Numbered from the stretch's first letter, positions 8,747 to 18,327 are shown. The stretch is DNA of 64,000 nucleotides from JAGVSR01 sp963786675 (GCA_963786675.1 CAWAZY010000006.1:1-64000), one strand, 5' to 3'. Numbers and translations: made by a program. Notes: generated by a model from the letters alone, not told the origin.

Positions 8747-9616
8747 TCAGCTTCCCTTCAAGAAGGCGTCGATCTCGGAGGCGAAGGTCTCGGGCGTATC
8801 GTGCGGAATCCAGTGGGACGCGTTCTCGACCCTGTGCAGGCGGGCGTTGGGGATTTCGGCTGCCAGCCGCTCGCCGTCGCGGATAACCTGCCAGGGATCG
8901 TGCACACCCCAGAGGCACAAGGTGGGCGCGCGAATTTCGCCGTGGCGCTCCACCAGCATGGTGGTGTGGTTGGTGTTGAGTGCACTCGCGTTACGCAAAA
9001 TCGATATCTTGCCTTCCTCATCGCTGTAGGGGGCGACGATGCCAGTCATGAACGCAGAGGTCAGGCGATCCTGGTTGTGGAGCCCGTCCGGCAGCCCGGA
9101 TGCTATGAAATCCGCAACCTCCTTGGGAGACTTGGAGCGCCAGTTGGGATTGCCCAAGGCAATCATGTCGTCGATCGGCCAACTGTCGTAAGCGACCACG
9201 TTGGTCAGGACGAGTTTTGCGACCCGCTCGGGATGGTGGATGGCCATGATAAGGGAAACGCCGCCACCGGTGTCGTGGCCGACGAAATGGGCCCGCTCCA
9301 AGCCGAGATGATCCATCAAGCGCCGGATCATGGCGGTCTGTGCCACCAGCGACCGATCGAAAAAATCTCGCCGGTCGGAGTATCCGTGCCCAAGAAAATC
9401 AGGCGCGATAACCCGCCAGTTGCGGCTCAAGAGTGGGATGACCTCATTATAGAGGTACGACCATGTGGGAATGCCGTGCAGCAGAATGACGGGTTCGCCC
9501 GATCCCACATCGGTCCACGCAACATGCAGGGGACGGTATGAGAGACCGTCCAGACTGGCTGTCTGCTGACGGCTCCGGAAGGCCTCGTGATCCATCACGG
9601 TCGGCTGCCCGTCCAT
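8747..9616 (-). CDS. Alpha/beta hydrolase with Asp nucleophile (dehalogenase/epoxide hydrolase-like)
   Basis: A 289-residue alpha/beta hydrolase. The oxyanion motif HGIPTWSYLY near residue 47 and the elbow GHDTGGG near residue 113 point to an Asp nucleophile, as in haloalkane dehalogenases and epoxide hydrolases. The C-terminal part has WGVHDPW and ASHWIPHD for the acid and catalytic His. True haloalkane dehalogenases have Trp right after the nucleophile to bind halide; here it is Thr. Dehalogenation is therefore doubtful, and esterase or epoxide hydrolase activity is as likely. The ATG at 9616 could be replaced by the internal ATG at 9595. It has no clear operon partner. Confidence 0.8.
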   Translation of the reverse strand: MDGQPTVMDHEAFRSRQQTASLDGLSYRPLHVAWTDVGSGEPVILLHGIPTWSYLYNEVIPLLSRNWRVIAPDFLGHGYSDRRDFFDRSLVAQTAMIRRLMDHLGLERAHFVGHDTGGGVSLIMAIHHPERVAKLVLTNVVAYDSWPIDDMIALGNPNWRSKSPKEVADFIASGLPDGLHNQDRLTSAFMTGIVAPYSDEEGKISILRNASALNTNHTTMLVERHGEIRAPTLCLWGVHDPWQVIRDGERLAAEIPNARLHRVENASHWIPHDTPETFASEIDAFLKGS

Positions 9617-9700
9617 GTTTCGCGTACTCCCGTGGATCGCTGCGGATCAGGCAGTACCGGCACGCAAGAGCCGGGCTCCGCAAGCTGTCCCAATGCTTCC

Positions 9701-10492
9701 TCAGAACTGCCGCGATTTCTCAGAGACTTCCTGATACCACTTGCGCCGGGTTCCGACGGCAGCCCGCATCTTCCAACCCATCGTTTTGGGCGCGGCCTCG
9801 ATCCTGGCCAGCAGTTCGTTGATGCGCGCTGAGACCAAGTGAGATTCTGCCGGCGTGATCGAGGAAAATTCCAGCATGTAATCAGGCACACGCCTCAGGT
9901 TGGTGGTGAAGGTATAGTAGAATCCCCAGTCCTGGCGCATCATGTCGACGATGTAGTCGGTATCGATGGCCTTGGGACCGGGCTCTTGATGAGAGAGCGG
10001 ATGCTCCAGCATCAAAACGATGGTGTCCTTGAAATCCTTGAGGTTGATTTCGACGATTTGCATCTTCTCCAGCAACAGGTCGGTATTGCAGATGGTCAGG
10101 TCGTCGAGATGTAGGCGGTTCTTGAACGGCACCTTGTGGCAGAAGTTCAACTCGTCGGCGAAGACGTCGACATTGAGCTGGGTGTCCTTGTGCAAGTAGA
10201 TGTGGCGCGAGCCTTCTGACGCCACGTAGACGCCTTCATCGGGCACATAACCGCGCGCCATCAGAAACTGGCGAATGACCTTGTTCTGCTTCTTCTCGGC
10301 ACCGAAATCGACGTCGGTCAGAACCCGCTTCATATCATCGAACAGATGCAGGTTTTTCGGGCACTGCAGCCGGTAAGCGATGGACCCGAGAATTCTGAGG
10401 CGTATCCCCTCGGCTTCGGCTTCGCGCACCAGATTGAGCGCTTCATCCACAAATTCGAGATTAAGGCCAGCCTCATTCGACATTTGGTTCAT
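9701..10492 (-). CDS. Nucleotidyltransferase-fold protein of unknown substrate
   Basis: A 263-residue protein. ATG 10492 is chosen because GAAGGA lies 5 bases upstream. The N-terminal half has LRILGSIAYRL followed about 35 residues later by LTDVDFGA and then NVDVFADEL. This matches the G-S...D-x-D...D pattern of the nucleotidyltransferase (MNT/AbiEii-like) fold. The C-terminal half is helical and unlike characterised families I know. It is the last gene of the leftward block after the APC permease, so it may modify a metabolite or a protein of that pathway. A toxin/antitoxin role is possible for the fold, but no partner is visible. Confidence 0.65.
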   Translation of the reverse strand: MNQMSNEAGLNLEFVDEALNLVREAEAEGIRLRILGSIAYRLQCPKNLHLFDDMKRVLTDVDFGAEKKQNKVIRQFLMARGYVPDEGVYVASEGSRHIYLHKDTQLNVDVFADELNFCHKVPFKNRLHLDDLTICNTDLLLEKMQIVEINLKDFKDTIVLMLEHPLSHQEPGPKAIDTDYIVDMMRQDWGFYYTFTTNLRRVPDYMLEFSSITPAESHLVSARINELLARIEAAPKTMGWKMRAAVGTRRKWYQEVSEKSRQF

Positions 10493-10686
10493 ATTCCTTC
10501 TCCAAGCCACGCACTTGAGGTTACCCGATCCCAAAATCTTCCGGCAGTGCCCGCACGATCCACCGTCACGAAGAAAAGGGTGGCGGCACGGCAAACCAGC
10601 CGAACCGCCACTCTAAGTAAGGCACGCTGGAGAGGGGGGAAGACACAATCCAGCAAGCCACTTGCTCCCGAGCCAGAGCTTCCAAC

Positions 10687-12309
10687 CTACTCGATCGGGA
10701 TCTCCTTGAATGCCAGCGTCACATCGATGCCCTGCGCTTTGCGGATCATCTTCATGACGTAGTAGAAGCAGATCCCGAACAGGAAGACGCCAGCCACGAT
10801 CGCCACCTGTGCCGGATCATGCCCGGCGGCCGTGGGATCGAAGAAGAGCGTCCAGAAGTAGAACTGCGAGGCAATGAAGCCCAGGAAGCAGCCGACAGTC
10901 ATGATCGGCAGACCGAACATCTTCCGGTTTGCAAGCGGCGACTTGGCGTAGAGTTCAGGCCGCTTGTAGGGGAAGAAGATGCCTGCGAACAAAACCACCG
11001 ACCAGGCCAGAACCGCTGCTTCGATCAGGATCACGATTTTCGAGAACCATGGCACGAAGACGAAAGCTGCCATGCACATGATGTTGAAGATCGCAGTCAC
11101 CACGATGGCCACGATCGGCGTGTGGTAGGTCTCGGAGATCTTCGCCAACGGTGCCGGAGCCACGCGATCGAACGACCACGCAACGATGGCGCGCACGCCA
11201 AAGGTGTGCATGGCCGGGATCCAGCACCACATCCACAGCGCCAGACCGATCGAGGTGATCAGCGTGATAAGCGGTGATTTGGTAAGGATGCCCGTCAGAA
11301 GAGTGACGGCCGGATCGGTTGGCGTTGTCAGCCCGCCATTGGCACTCACCGCATTGAACACAGACGTGCCGAGGAATTCGAACCCGAAGACTTCCAGTGC
11401 CAGCCAAATTGTCACGATCCAGAAGAAGGTCGCGGACGCGACGGCGCCGAGCATGCCCCAGGTCTGAGATTTCTCGACCGACTTGATCTCTCCGCCGATG
11501 GCGATCGAGAAGGCGGCGCCTACGAGCGGCAAGAACGCCCAGTTGGAGACGAGGATGGTTTGCCACCAGTCGAAACTGGCCTCACCCCAGCCCTTCTCCT
11601 TACCGCTGGCGATGATGGCATTATAGGGGTCCGCGACGCCCATGGCGGGGCCAACGAGTTCGTTGAGATTTCCAACAAATTGCTCGCGAGATGCCATCGC
11701 CAGTGTCACGATCAGGAAGATCGTACTGGCCATCGCCAGCAGGAAGACCCACTTGTTCAGCGCCAGATAAAAGCGCATGCCGAACGAGAGAATGACCCCC
11801 GACAGAACGAGAATGGCTGAGCCCAGGAAGAACGTCACCCATGGCTCGAGCATCCATGTGGAAATGGCCGTAAACGACTCATTTCCCGTCAATAGCCCGA
11901 GCGCACCAAACATGGGTGATAGGGCTAATATGACGATCCAGTAGGCCGCAATGGCGCAATAGAAGAGCCAGGCTGTGATTTCCACGAAACTCATGGTCAG
12001 CGCCAGGGCAGGCGGAAGGATGCGGGAGCCGAACACATAGATGCCGCCCGATCGGGGCAGCGTGACGGTCCAGGTGATGAACCCAAAGGCGATCATGGCC
12101 ATGCCGATACCGGCAAGAGCGCAGCCTATCAGCAGGTTGCCCTGCGGATAGAAGGCCGGCCCGTAATAAAGCATCGTGCCAACACCGAGGCCGATACTGA
12201 CGACGCCGAGGTTGTAAATGAAGGTATCCGTTCCGCTGGCCGTCCGGATGAGGCCGGATGCTTTTCGAAGAAAGATCCGTTTGTCGCCTGGTGCGTCACT
12301 TATCGCCAT
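10687..12309 (-). CDS. APC-superfamily amino acid/amine permease
   Basis: About 540 residues with some 12 to 14 hydrophobic segments and the APC N-terminal pattern (ASGLIRTASGTDTFIYNLG). A GGGIYVF-like segment (PRSGGIYVFGSR) follows TM2. I chose ATG 12309 because GGGGAG sits 7 bases upstream; upstream GTG/ATG codons (12345, 12324) lack one. It lies between the metallophosphoesterase and the nucleotidyltransferase in the leftward block with the glutamine-synthetase-like gene. It probably imports the amino compound that the pathway uses; the substrate itself is unknown. Confidence 0.85.
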   Translation of the reverse strand: MAISDAPGDKRIFLRKASGLIRTASGTDTFIYNLGVVSIGLGVGTMLYYGPAFYPQGNLLIGCALAGIGMAMIAFGFITWTVTLPRSGGIYVFGSRILPPALALTMSFVEITAWLFYCAIAAYWIVILALSPMFGALGLLTGNESFTAISTWMLEPWVTFFLGSAILVLSGVILSFGMRFYLALNKWVFLLAMASTIFLIVTLAMASREQFVGNLNELVGPAMGVADPYNAIIASGKEKGWGEASFDWWQTILVSNWAFLPLVGAAFSIAIGGEIKSVEKSQTWGMLGAVASATFFWIVTIWLALEVFGFEFLGTSVFNAVSANGGLTTPTDPAVTLLTGILTKSPLITLITSIGLALWMWCWIPAMHTFGVRAIVAWSFDRVAPAPLAKISETYHTPIVAIVVTAIFNIMCMAAFVFVPWFSKIVILIEAAVLAWSVVLFAGIFFPYKRPELYAKSPLANRKMFGLPIMTVGCFLGFIASQFYFWTLFFDPTAAGHDPAQVAIVAGVFLFGICFYYVMKMIRKAQGIDVTLAFKEIPIE

Positions 12310-12367
12310 TTGAGCACTCCCCATTTGTTTGCCGGCCCGCTTCACAAACCGGGCGCTGGTTCTTGAT

Positions 12368-13306
12368 CTACCCTTGCGTAAGATTGACCGTTCTCACTTC
12401 ACCGCCCCGAAGCGTAATCATTGCTCCTTGGAGGATTCCTTCCGGATAGACGCTGCCCGGATTGATGCAGATCGTTTTGCCGATATTGATTTTGGCGCGG
12501 CCTTCATGGATGTGGCCGTGCAGTCCTAAAAGCGGCTGATGCGTCTTGATGACGTCCACAAGCGTTTGGCAGCCGGCATGGATTTGAGCGGGCATGCCCA
12601 TTTCGTAGACGACTTGCATTTTGTCATCGAGCTTGGGGCAGGCATCCAGCGTGGTGCCCATCGGCGGCACATGGACATTGAAGATGCAGCGGCTCATGTC
12701 AGCTACCTGCGGAATGAGTTCCGCGAACTTGGCCGCGTACTGCTCCTCTGAGAATTCGCGCTCCGTGTCCCACGGCGTCGGCGTCGATCCTCCACAATAG
12801 AGCATCTGATATCCACCCTTGAAGTCGCAGACCTGCATTTCATGGAAATCAAAATGCGGTGCCCGGGTCAGGATCTCGTCGATCTCATGGAAATCGTCGT
12901 TGCCAGGGATAGCGACAAGAGGAATGTCGGTACCCTTGAGCTTGTCGGCAGCGAAGGCTGCCCATTCATGCACCCGCTCGAGAACCAGGGATTTGAATAG
13001 TTCGGCTTGAGCTTCAGGATCGTTCCTCATGGCCTGGTATTCGCTTTCCGACATGACCGTCGGATAGAACCCCATGTTGCCGTTGCGCTTGATGAACTCG
13101 TCGAGTTCCTCCCGCGTCGCCATCTTGTAAGGCTCGCCGTGCAAAAAAGAGAGGAAGGTTCCGTCCGACTGCTCGGCAATCGGGATGACCGCCTTGCCGG
13201 TCAAGTCGCCCCCGAGCACCAGCACATCCGCACCGTAGAATTGCGCGCTGTTGACGAACTTCTTGAAGCACACGTTCGATCCGTGGAGATCCGAGGCGAA
13301 GAACAT
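12368..13306 (-). CDS. Calcineurin-like metallophosphoesterase
   Basis: 312 residues with the full dimetal phosphoesterase signature: SDLHGS (D-x-H) at residues 5-10, VLGGDLTG, AIPGNDD (GND replacing the usual GNH), NVHVPP and GLHGHIHEG (GHxH) near the C-terminus. ATG 13306 follows a strong GAGGAGGT. It could hydrolyse a phosphorylated or nucleotidylated intermediate made in the same gene block, which has both a synthetase and a nucleotidyltransferase-fold protein; that link is inference. It is in line with the downstream permease (59 bp) and follows the synthetase with 62 bp spacing. Confidence 0.85.
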   Translation of the reverse strand: MFFASDLHGSNVCFKKFVNSAQFYGADVLVLGGDLTGKAVIPIAEQSDGTFLSFLHGEPYKMATREELDEFIKRNGNMGFYPTVMSESEYQAMRNDPEAQAELFKSLVLERVHEWAAFAADKLKGTDIPLVAIPGNDDFHEIDEILTRAPHFDFHEMQVCDFKGGYQMLYCGGSTPTPWDTEREFSEEQYAAKFAELIPQVADMSRCIFNVHVPPMGTTLDACPKLDDKMQVVYEMGMPAQIHAGCQTLVDVIKTHQPLLGLHGHIHEGRAKINIGKTICINPGSVYPEGILQGAMITLRGGEVRTVNLTQG

Positions 13307-13368
13307 CTTCACCTCCTCGTTGCCTTCTCTGTTCTTTTTGCGCCAGAACACCTGCAACCCCCGAGCCG

Positions 13369-14818
13369 CTAGAATTTTGTGAGGTAGTTTTCGATCTCCC
13401 ACTGAGAAACGGAATTGTGATAGCTCCACCACTCCGATTTCTTCAGTGAGATGTAGGATTTATAGAGATCCTCACCCATGACGCGGCGACCGAGATCGTC
13501 CTGCTCGAAGGCGGTGATCGCCTCCAACAATGTGCGGGGCAGCTGCTTCACGCCGCGCTTTTCAAGTTCGAGGTCGGGCAACTCGTACATGTTGACGAGA
13601 TCCGGATCGCCGGGGTCGAGGTCTTGTTCAATACCATCAAGGCCTGCGGCGAGCATCATGGCAGCCGACAAATACGGGTTCGTCGCCGGATCGACAGCGC
13701 GGCATTCCCAACGGGTGCTGGAAAGGTTGACAGCTGAAGCCCCGTGGCCGCCGCCCTCGATCTGCGGCCGCAGCATGGGCACACGGAACATATGCGTGCG
13801 GTTGTTGCCACCGTAGGAGATGAAGATCGGAGCCCAGGTGTAGCCAGTCATCGAGCCCGACTTGATCAGGCGCTTGTAGGAATTGACGATCGGGCAGCTC
13901 GTGGCGACGATGGCGGCGGCGTGTTTTCTCAATCCGCCGAGGAACTGATAGGCCGTCTTGGAAAGACCGCAGCCGCGCTTGTCACTGGCATCGCCAGATA
14001 TGTTCTTGCCCGTCTTGATGTCGGCCAGGGACATATTGAAGTGGGCGCCGGAGCCGGTGCGATCCGCGTAGGGCTTGGGCATCATCGTGGCTTCGAAGCC
14101 GTGCTTGCGGGCGAGTTCCTTCATCATCAGCCGCCAGAGAATGAACCGGTCCGCCGTGGTCATGACGTCGGCATAGGCAAAATCGAATTCGAACTGGCCG
14201 TTGGCGTCCTCGTGGTCGAATGAATAGACATCCCAGCCCAGCTTGTTCATCGACGAGACGATATCGTTCAACAGCTCCATGTTGATGAGCGTGAGAGACG
14301 CGTCGTAGGCCGCCTTGGGAATGTTGTCGCGCGGGTCGTTGGGCGCGATGCCGTTGTGGGCGGAGGCCTCCTTGCGAACAATGTAGACTTCGCACTCGAT
14401 GCCGAGATTGAATGTGAATCCCATCTTGGCCGCCCGCTCCACCTGTGCGGCGAGGATCGAGCGCGAGCACATGGGCCAGGGCTTTTCATGGTAGTGCAGC
14501 TGGCCGGGAATGAAGGCCACGTTTGGCCGCCAGGGCAGCTGAATGACGCGGTCGGGATCAGGCATCACCGCCAGTTCGTCGTCGTGAGGACCCTGACCCA
14601 GACCATCGAGAGCAGCACCCGTAAAGAGTTCCGAGCCGCGCATCATGCGATCGAAATGGCTGATTGGAACCGACTTTCGTCTTTGGAATGCCATGCACGT
14701 CGACATAGCAAGGGAGGCAGTATTCGACGCCTTTTGCAGCCAGGCTCTGCATGGTCTCGCGACCTCCCGGACCCAGGAGGCTGGCTGCTGCGTTGGCCGG
14801 CGTTTTCATCTCATTCAT
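13369..14818 (-). CDS. Type III glutamine synthetase-like ligase (GlnT family), frameshifted
   Basis: About 482 residues in two frames. The N-terminal frame (ATG 14818, GGAGAG upstream) reads ...VEYCLPCYVDVHGIPKTKV, and the next frame continues VPISHFDRMMRGSELF. One extra base at 14670/14671 accounts for the break. Catalytic-domain landmarks are ECEVYIV, GSGAHFNMSL (metal and ATP site), GNNRTHMFRVP and ECRAVDPATNPYLSAAMM. Proteins of this type ligate glutamate to ammonia or to amines (gamma-glutamylmethylamide and gamma-glutamylpolyamine synthetases are relatives), so the acceptor is uncertain. Its promoter region carries one of two TetR-type palindromes (15009-15028). Confidence 0.85.
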
Positions 14819-15008
14819 GGACACAAGCTCTCCGTGAACGCCTGCGCATGCAGGCGAACCAATTGACCTGGTATGGGCGCGACGCCCGAACGTTTCAGTG
14901 TCCATTGCGCTTCAAGTCGACGGCCGAACATCCGGGCTTGTGAGGTGATCGAATTCGAATTTCAACCCCAGCCATCAGCGCATGGAACGTGCGACAATTT
15001 GTTTTAGT

Positions 15009-15028
15009 TTAATTGATCAGTCAATGAG
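15009..15028. promoter_or_regulatory. Probable TetR operator upstream of the synthetase operon
   Basis: TTAATTGATCAGTCAATGAG contains the inverted half-sites ATTGA and TCAAT around TCAG. It matches 15 of 20 positions of the palindrome at 15957-15976, which lies on the other side of the TetR gene. It sits about 190 bp upstream of the synthetase start and just after the TetR stop. Confidence 0.7.
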
Positions 15029-15106
15029 AAAATCGCGCCGATTTGCACGCGTCTCTGGGTGCATTGCACAACAGAACAGGCGTTACCGCATGGATGCGTT
15101 GCTCTA

Positions 15107-15805
15107 TCAGCGGCGCCGTTTTGGCTTGGCCGACGGCGTATAGTCGAGCAACTCAAGGACGTTGCGATGCAGTTCGCCAACCGCCTTTTTGAGTTCAAAC
15201 TCGGGCAGGATGACAGAGCGGACCATGCAGCCATCGAGATAGGTCGAAATGAATTGTGCCATGCGCGTGGGATCTACGGCCTTAAAATGTCCCTGCTCGA
15301 TGCCAAGCCGTACAACACGCGAAAGCAATTCACGCTCCTTGGCGTAAAAGCTCGAAATGGTTGCTTCGATCGCGGGGTCGCCCTCATGGGATCCCCGGAA
15401 ATCGAGCGCAATCTTCACGAAGCGATGGATCTCAGCATACCGCTCGACATGGTTTTCAAGCCATGCCGCAATTAAGCCGGCGGGATCGGCGTCGCGTGAC
15501 TCCAGTTCACGCATGTTGGCAAAGGCGTTTTCAACCGCGAAGTCAATCGTGGCCCGGAACAGATCCGTCTTGTTTTCGAAGTAGTAATAAATCAGCGCCG
15601 TGTTCACATCGAGAGACTGGGCGATGTCTTTGATCGTCACGGAAGCGAAATTGCGCTCAGCGAACAGATTGAGCGCCGCCGCTAGGAACTCTTCCTCCCG
15701 GCCCTTCAAGGCCTCGGATCGGCGCACGGATTTGGTGTCCTTGCTGCTGGTCTTCACCGCAACTTGGACCGTCGTTCCCTTCTGCTTGTGCCGCTGGCTC
15801 GCCAT
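15107..15805 (-). CDS. TetR-family transcriptional regulator
   Basis: A 232-residue protein. A basic N-terminal tail leads into the TetR helix-turn-helix: EEFLAAALNLFAERNFASVTIKDIAQSL...NTALIYYYFENKTDLFRA (about residues 38-85). A helical ligand-binding domain follows, and the C-terminus is very basic (KPKRRR). ATG 15805 follows GAGGAGG. The two matching palindromes on either side of the gene are its likely operators, giving control of the leftward synthetase–phosphoesterase–permease genes, the rightward DUF1116 operon and itself. The inducer is presumably the imported amine or a derivative. Confidence 0.9.
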   Translation of the reverse strand: MASQRHKQKGTTVQVAVKTSSKDTKSVRRSEALKGREEEFLAAALNLFAERNFASVTIKDIAQSLDVNTALIYYYFENKTDLFRATIDFAVENAFANMRELESRDADPAGLIAAWLENHVERYAEIHRFVKIALDFRGSHEGDPAIEATISSFYAKERELLSRVVRLGIEQGHFKAVDPTRMAQFISTYLDGCMVRSVILPEFELKKAVGELHRNVLELLDYTPSAKPKRRR

Positions 15806-15956
15806 TTCCTCCTCGTGATGTATCCGAATCAGGATGTTCAAAACTCACCCATCATCCTAGCCCCTGCGGGTCAAGAAAATAGCAGCATAGCGCGAGTGCC
15901 ACGCAGTTCGGGTGTGCACTTGGCACTTGCGTTTCCGGCCGCCTTGAGCAATCAAT

Positions 15957-15976
15957 TTAATTGATCGCTCAATTAA
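15957..15976. promoter_or_regulatory. Perfect palindrome, probable TetR operator
   Basis: TTAATTGATCGCTCAATTAA: arms TTAATTGA and TCAATTAA (8 bp each, perfect) around TCGC. It lies between the divergent TetR and DUF1116 genes, 16 bp before the DUF1116 ATG. It overlaps a second near-palindrome (ATCAATTTAATTGAT, 15951-15965). Position, symmetry and the related site at 15009 support a repressor site. Confidence 0.8.
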
Positions 15977-15992
15977 TCCTGGGGTGGCGAAA

Positions 15993-17246
15993 ATGCAAGA
16001 TGGATCCAGCCTGCGCGCGGCAGCCAATGCGGAAGCATTCGAGCGTTTGGTTAAAGCCGACCCTGTGGTGCGGGACGTACAGCCGGCCATCGACGTGGTT
16101 CAGGGGCTTGAGCGGAATATGATTTTGACGTCGGGTCCGCCGCTGGCGTGGTCCGGCTACACGGGCGGCCAACGCGAGGCGATTATCGGCGGCGCGCGGT
16201 TCGAGGGGCTGGCGGACAGCCGTGAAGACGCCATCGCCAAACTCGACGCGGGAAAAATCATCGTTCGCGGCTGCCACGACTACGGCTGCGTCGGCTCGCT
16301 GGCCGGGATTTACACGGCATCAATGCCGGTCTTCGTGGTCGAGAACAAGACCAATGGCAAAGTTGCGTTCTGCAACATGTACGAAGGCTCCAATCCGCGC
16401 AGACTGAACTACGGCGTTTATGACGACGGAGTGCGCGACCGCCTGCTCTTCGTTCAGAAGGAGGTGGTGCCCGTTGTTGCCGAGGCCATCCGCCGGTCGG
16501 GCGGTATATCCTTGAAGCCGATCATGAAGCGCGCCCTGACAATGGGCGATGAACTTCATTCGAGAAACGCGGCGGCTGCGCTGTTGTTCCTGCGCGAACT
16601 CGTGCCCCATCTGCTGGCCATGGCCAGCACAGGCAGCGAGGCCATTATCCGCGCCGTGGCGGCCGTGACCGACGACCAGTACTTCTTTCTTCGACTGTCC
16701 ATGGCCGCAGCCAAGGCGACCGCCGACGCGGCGCGCGACGTGGAAGGTTCAAGCCTCGTGACGGCGATGGCTTTCAATTGCCAGGGCTTTGCCATTCGCG
16801 TCAGCGGTCTGGGCGACACCTGGTTCACGGGACCGCATGCCTCGATCCAGGCCAAACTGTTCGATGGCCACACGGAGGACGAAATCACGTGGATGGGCGG
16901 CGAAAGCATCATAACCGAAACCGTTGGACTGGGTGGATTCGCGCAGGCGGCGGCACCGGCCCTGCAGAACTATCAGGGCGGATCCTATGAGCCCATGATC
17001 GCACGCAACACCGAGCTCTACCGGATCACACACGGAGAGAACCCCGATTACCTCATCGCAGCTCTGGGATTCCGCGGAAGCCCAACCGGCATCGATATTT
17101 TCCGGGTCATGGAAAGCAATATCCTTCCGGCCATGGACATCGGGATCGCGGGGCGCGACGGTGGGCAGATCGGGGCGGGCGTGGTGCGCGCGCCCTTGGC
17201 CTGCTTCGAGGCCGCGGGCAAGGCCTATGCACAGCGCTACGGCTAG
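15993..17246 (+). CDS. DUF1116 (YlbE/AllG-like) protein
   Basis: A 417-residue protein of the DUF1116 family, whose Escherichia coli member AllG (YlbE) is a subunit of oxamate carbamoyltransferase together with FdrA and AllH. Family-like segments are RGCHDYGCVGSLAGIYTASMPVFVV, MYEGSNPRRLNYGVYD and GRDGGQIGAGVVRAPL. Here FdrA and AllH are not seen in the window, so the protein either works alone or has a different partner. ATG 15993 was preferred over GTG 15984 because a GGTGG sits just upstream. It is the first gene of the rightward operon behind the palindrome, followed by the MetX-like and flavin reductase genes. Confidence 0.85.
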   Translation: MQDGSSLRAAANAEAFERLVKADPVVRDVQPAIDVVQGLERNMILTSGPPLAWSGYTGGQREAIIGGARFEGLADSREDAIAKLDAGKIIVRGCHDYGCVGSLAGIYTASMPVFVVENKTNGKVAFCNMYEGSNPRRLNYGVYDDGVRDRLLFVQKEVVPVVAEAIRRSGGISLKPIMKRALTMGDELHSRNAAAALLFLRELVPHLLAMASTGSEAIIRAVAAVTDDQYFFLRLSMAAAKATADAARDVEGSSLVTAMAFNCQGFAIRVSGLGDTWFTGPHASIQAKLFDGHTEDEITWMGGESIITETVGLGGFAQAAAPALQNYQGGSYEPMIARNTELYRITHGENPDYLIAALGFRGSPTGIDIFRVMESNILPAMDIGIAGRDGGQIGAGVVRAPLACFEAAGKAYAQRYG

Positions 17247-17310
17247 CGGGAATGGGTGATCGGATGCGGCGATCATTCAGCTCGATCCGCTCAACAGGCC
17301 GGGGGACCTT

Positions 17311-18327
17311 GTGAGGGATAATCATAAATACTTCGATCTCGGCGATGTCCCTCTGCAGTCCGGAACTGTGCTGCGCAACGCCAAGCTCGCCTATCAAACC
17401 TATGGCACGCTCAACAGCGCGGGTACGAATGCCGTCGTGCTGCCGACGTTTTACACCGGCACGCATCTGCGCAATGAGGCGTACTTCGGTGCCGGACGGG
17501 CGATCGATCCGGCGCGCCACTTCGTTGTTTCGATCAACTTGTTCGGGAACGGCTATTCGACCTCGCCGAGTACGGCCGCTGCACCGCAGGACGGCCCGCG
17601 ATTTCCCAATGTCACGCTTTATGACAACGTGGCGTGTCAGCACCGGCTGCTGACCGAAGGCCTGGGCGTGCGCCGGATCGCACTGGTGGCCGGATGGTCG
17701 GTGGCCGCCATGCAGGCCTATCAATGGGCCGCGCAGTTCCCCGGCATGGTGGATGCCATTCTGCCGTTCTGCGGGTCAGCACGGTGCGCGCCGATCAACC
17801 ATGCTTTCCTCGATGGCCCCAAGGCCGCCCTTCAGGCCGACGCGGCCTGGAACGGGGGCAACTATGAATCACCACCGGCAAAGGGACTGCGCGCCTTCGG
17901 GCGGGTCTACGTCGCCTGGGCCTATTCGCAGGCCTTCTTCCGCGACGGTCTCTACCGCCAGATGGGATTTGCCACGCTGGAAGATCTGGTGCGCGATTGG
18001 GAGGAGGATCACATGGCGTGGGATGCCAACAACCTGATTGCCAAGATCTGGACTTGGCAGCACGGCGACATCAGCGACAATCCGGTTTACCGGGGCGATT
18101 TTGCCCGCGCGCTTGGCGCCATTCAGGCCCGCGCAATCGTCATGCCCTGCAGCACGGATCTCTACTTTCCGCCTGAGGACAATGCGGCGGAGGTAGCGCT
18201 CATGTCACGCGCGTCCTTGCGCGTGTTCGAATCTCCCTGGGGCCATTGCGCGGGCGCGCCGGGCCGCCTTGCGGAGTTTTCGCGGGCGTTGGATACCGCG
18301 GCTGCCGAACTTCTGGAGAACACGTGA
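17311..18327 (+). CDS. MetX-like alpha/beta fold hydrolase/acyltransferase
   Basis: A 338-residue relative of homoserine O-acetyltransferase. N-terminal FDLGDVPLQSGTVLRNAKLAYQTYG is the MetX entry strand. AGWSVAAMQAYQWA near residue 130 holds the nucleophile Ser. CSTDLYFPPEDN and SPWGHCAG give the Asp and His. MetX enzymes have GGSMGG at the elbow; the change to GWSVAA suggests a hydrolase or another acyltransferase rather than methionine synthesis. GTG 17311 follows GGGGGA. It ends one base before the start of the next gene, so the DUF1116–MetX-like–flavoprotein genes form an operon. Confidence 0.82.
   Translation: MRDNHKYFDLGDVPLQSGTVLRNAKLAYQTYGTLNSAGTNAVVLPTFYTGTHLRNEAYFGAGRAIDPARHFVVSINLFGNGYSTSPSTAAAPQDGPRFPNVTLYDNVACQHRLLTEGLGVRRIALVAGWSVAAMQAYQWAAQFPGMVDAILPFCGSARCAPINHAFLDGPKAALQADAAWNGGNYESPPAKGLRAFGRVYVAWAYSQAFFRDGLYRQMGFATLEDLVRDWEEDHMAWDANNLIAKIWTWQHGDISDNPVYRGDFARALGAIQARAIVMPCSTDLYFPPEDNAAEVALMSRASLRVFESPWGHCAGAPGRLAEFSRALDTAAAELLENT

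Noticed and set aside
8747..9616. Haloalkane dehalogenase as a firm call
   Set aside because: The halide-stabilising Trp after the nucleophile is missing, so only the fold is supported.
17311..18327. metX (homoserine O-acetyltransferase) as a firm call
   Set aside because: The nucleophile elbow differs (GWSVAA rather than GGSMGG), and the operon context is not methionine synthesis.
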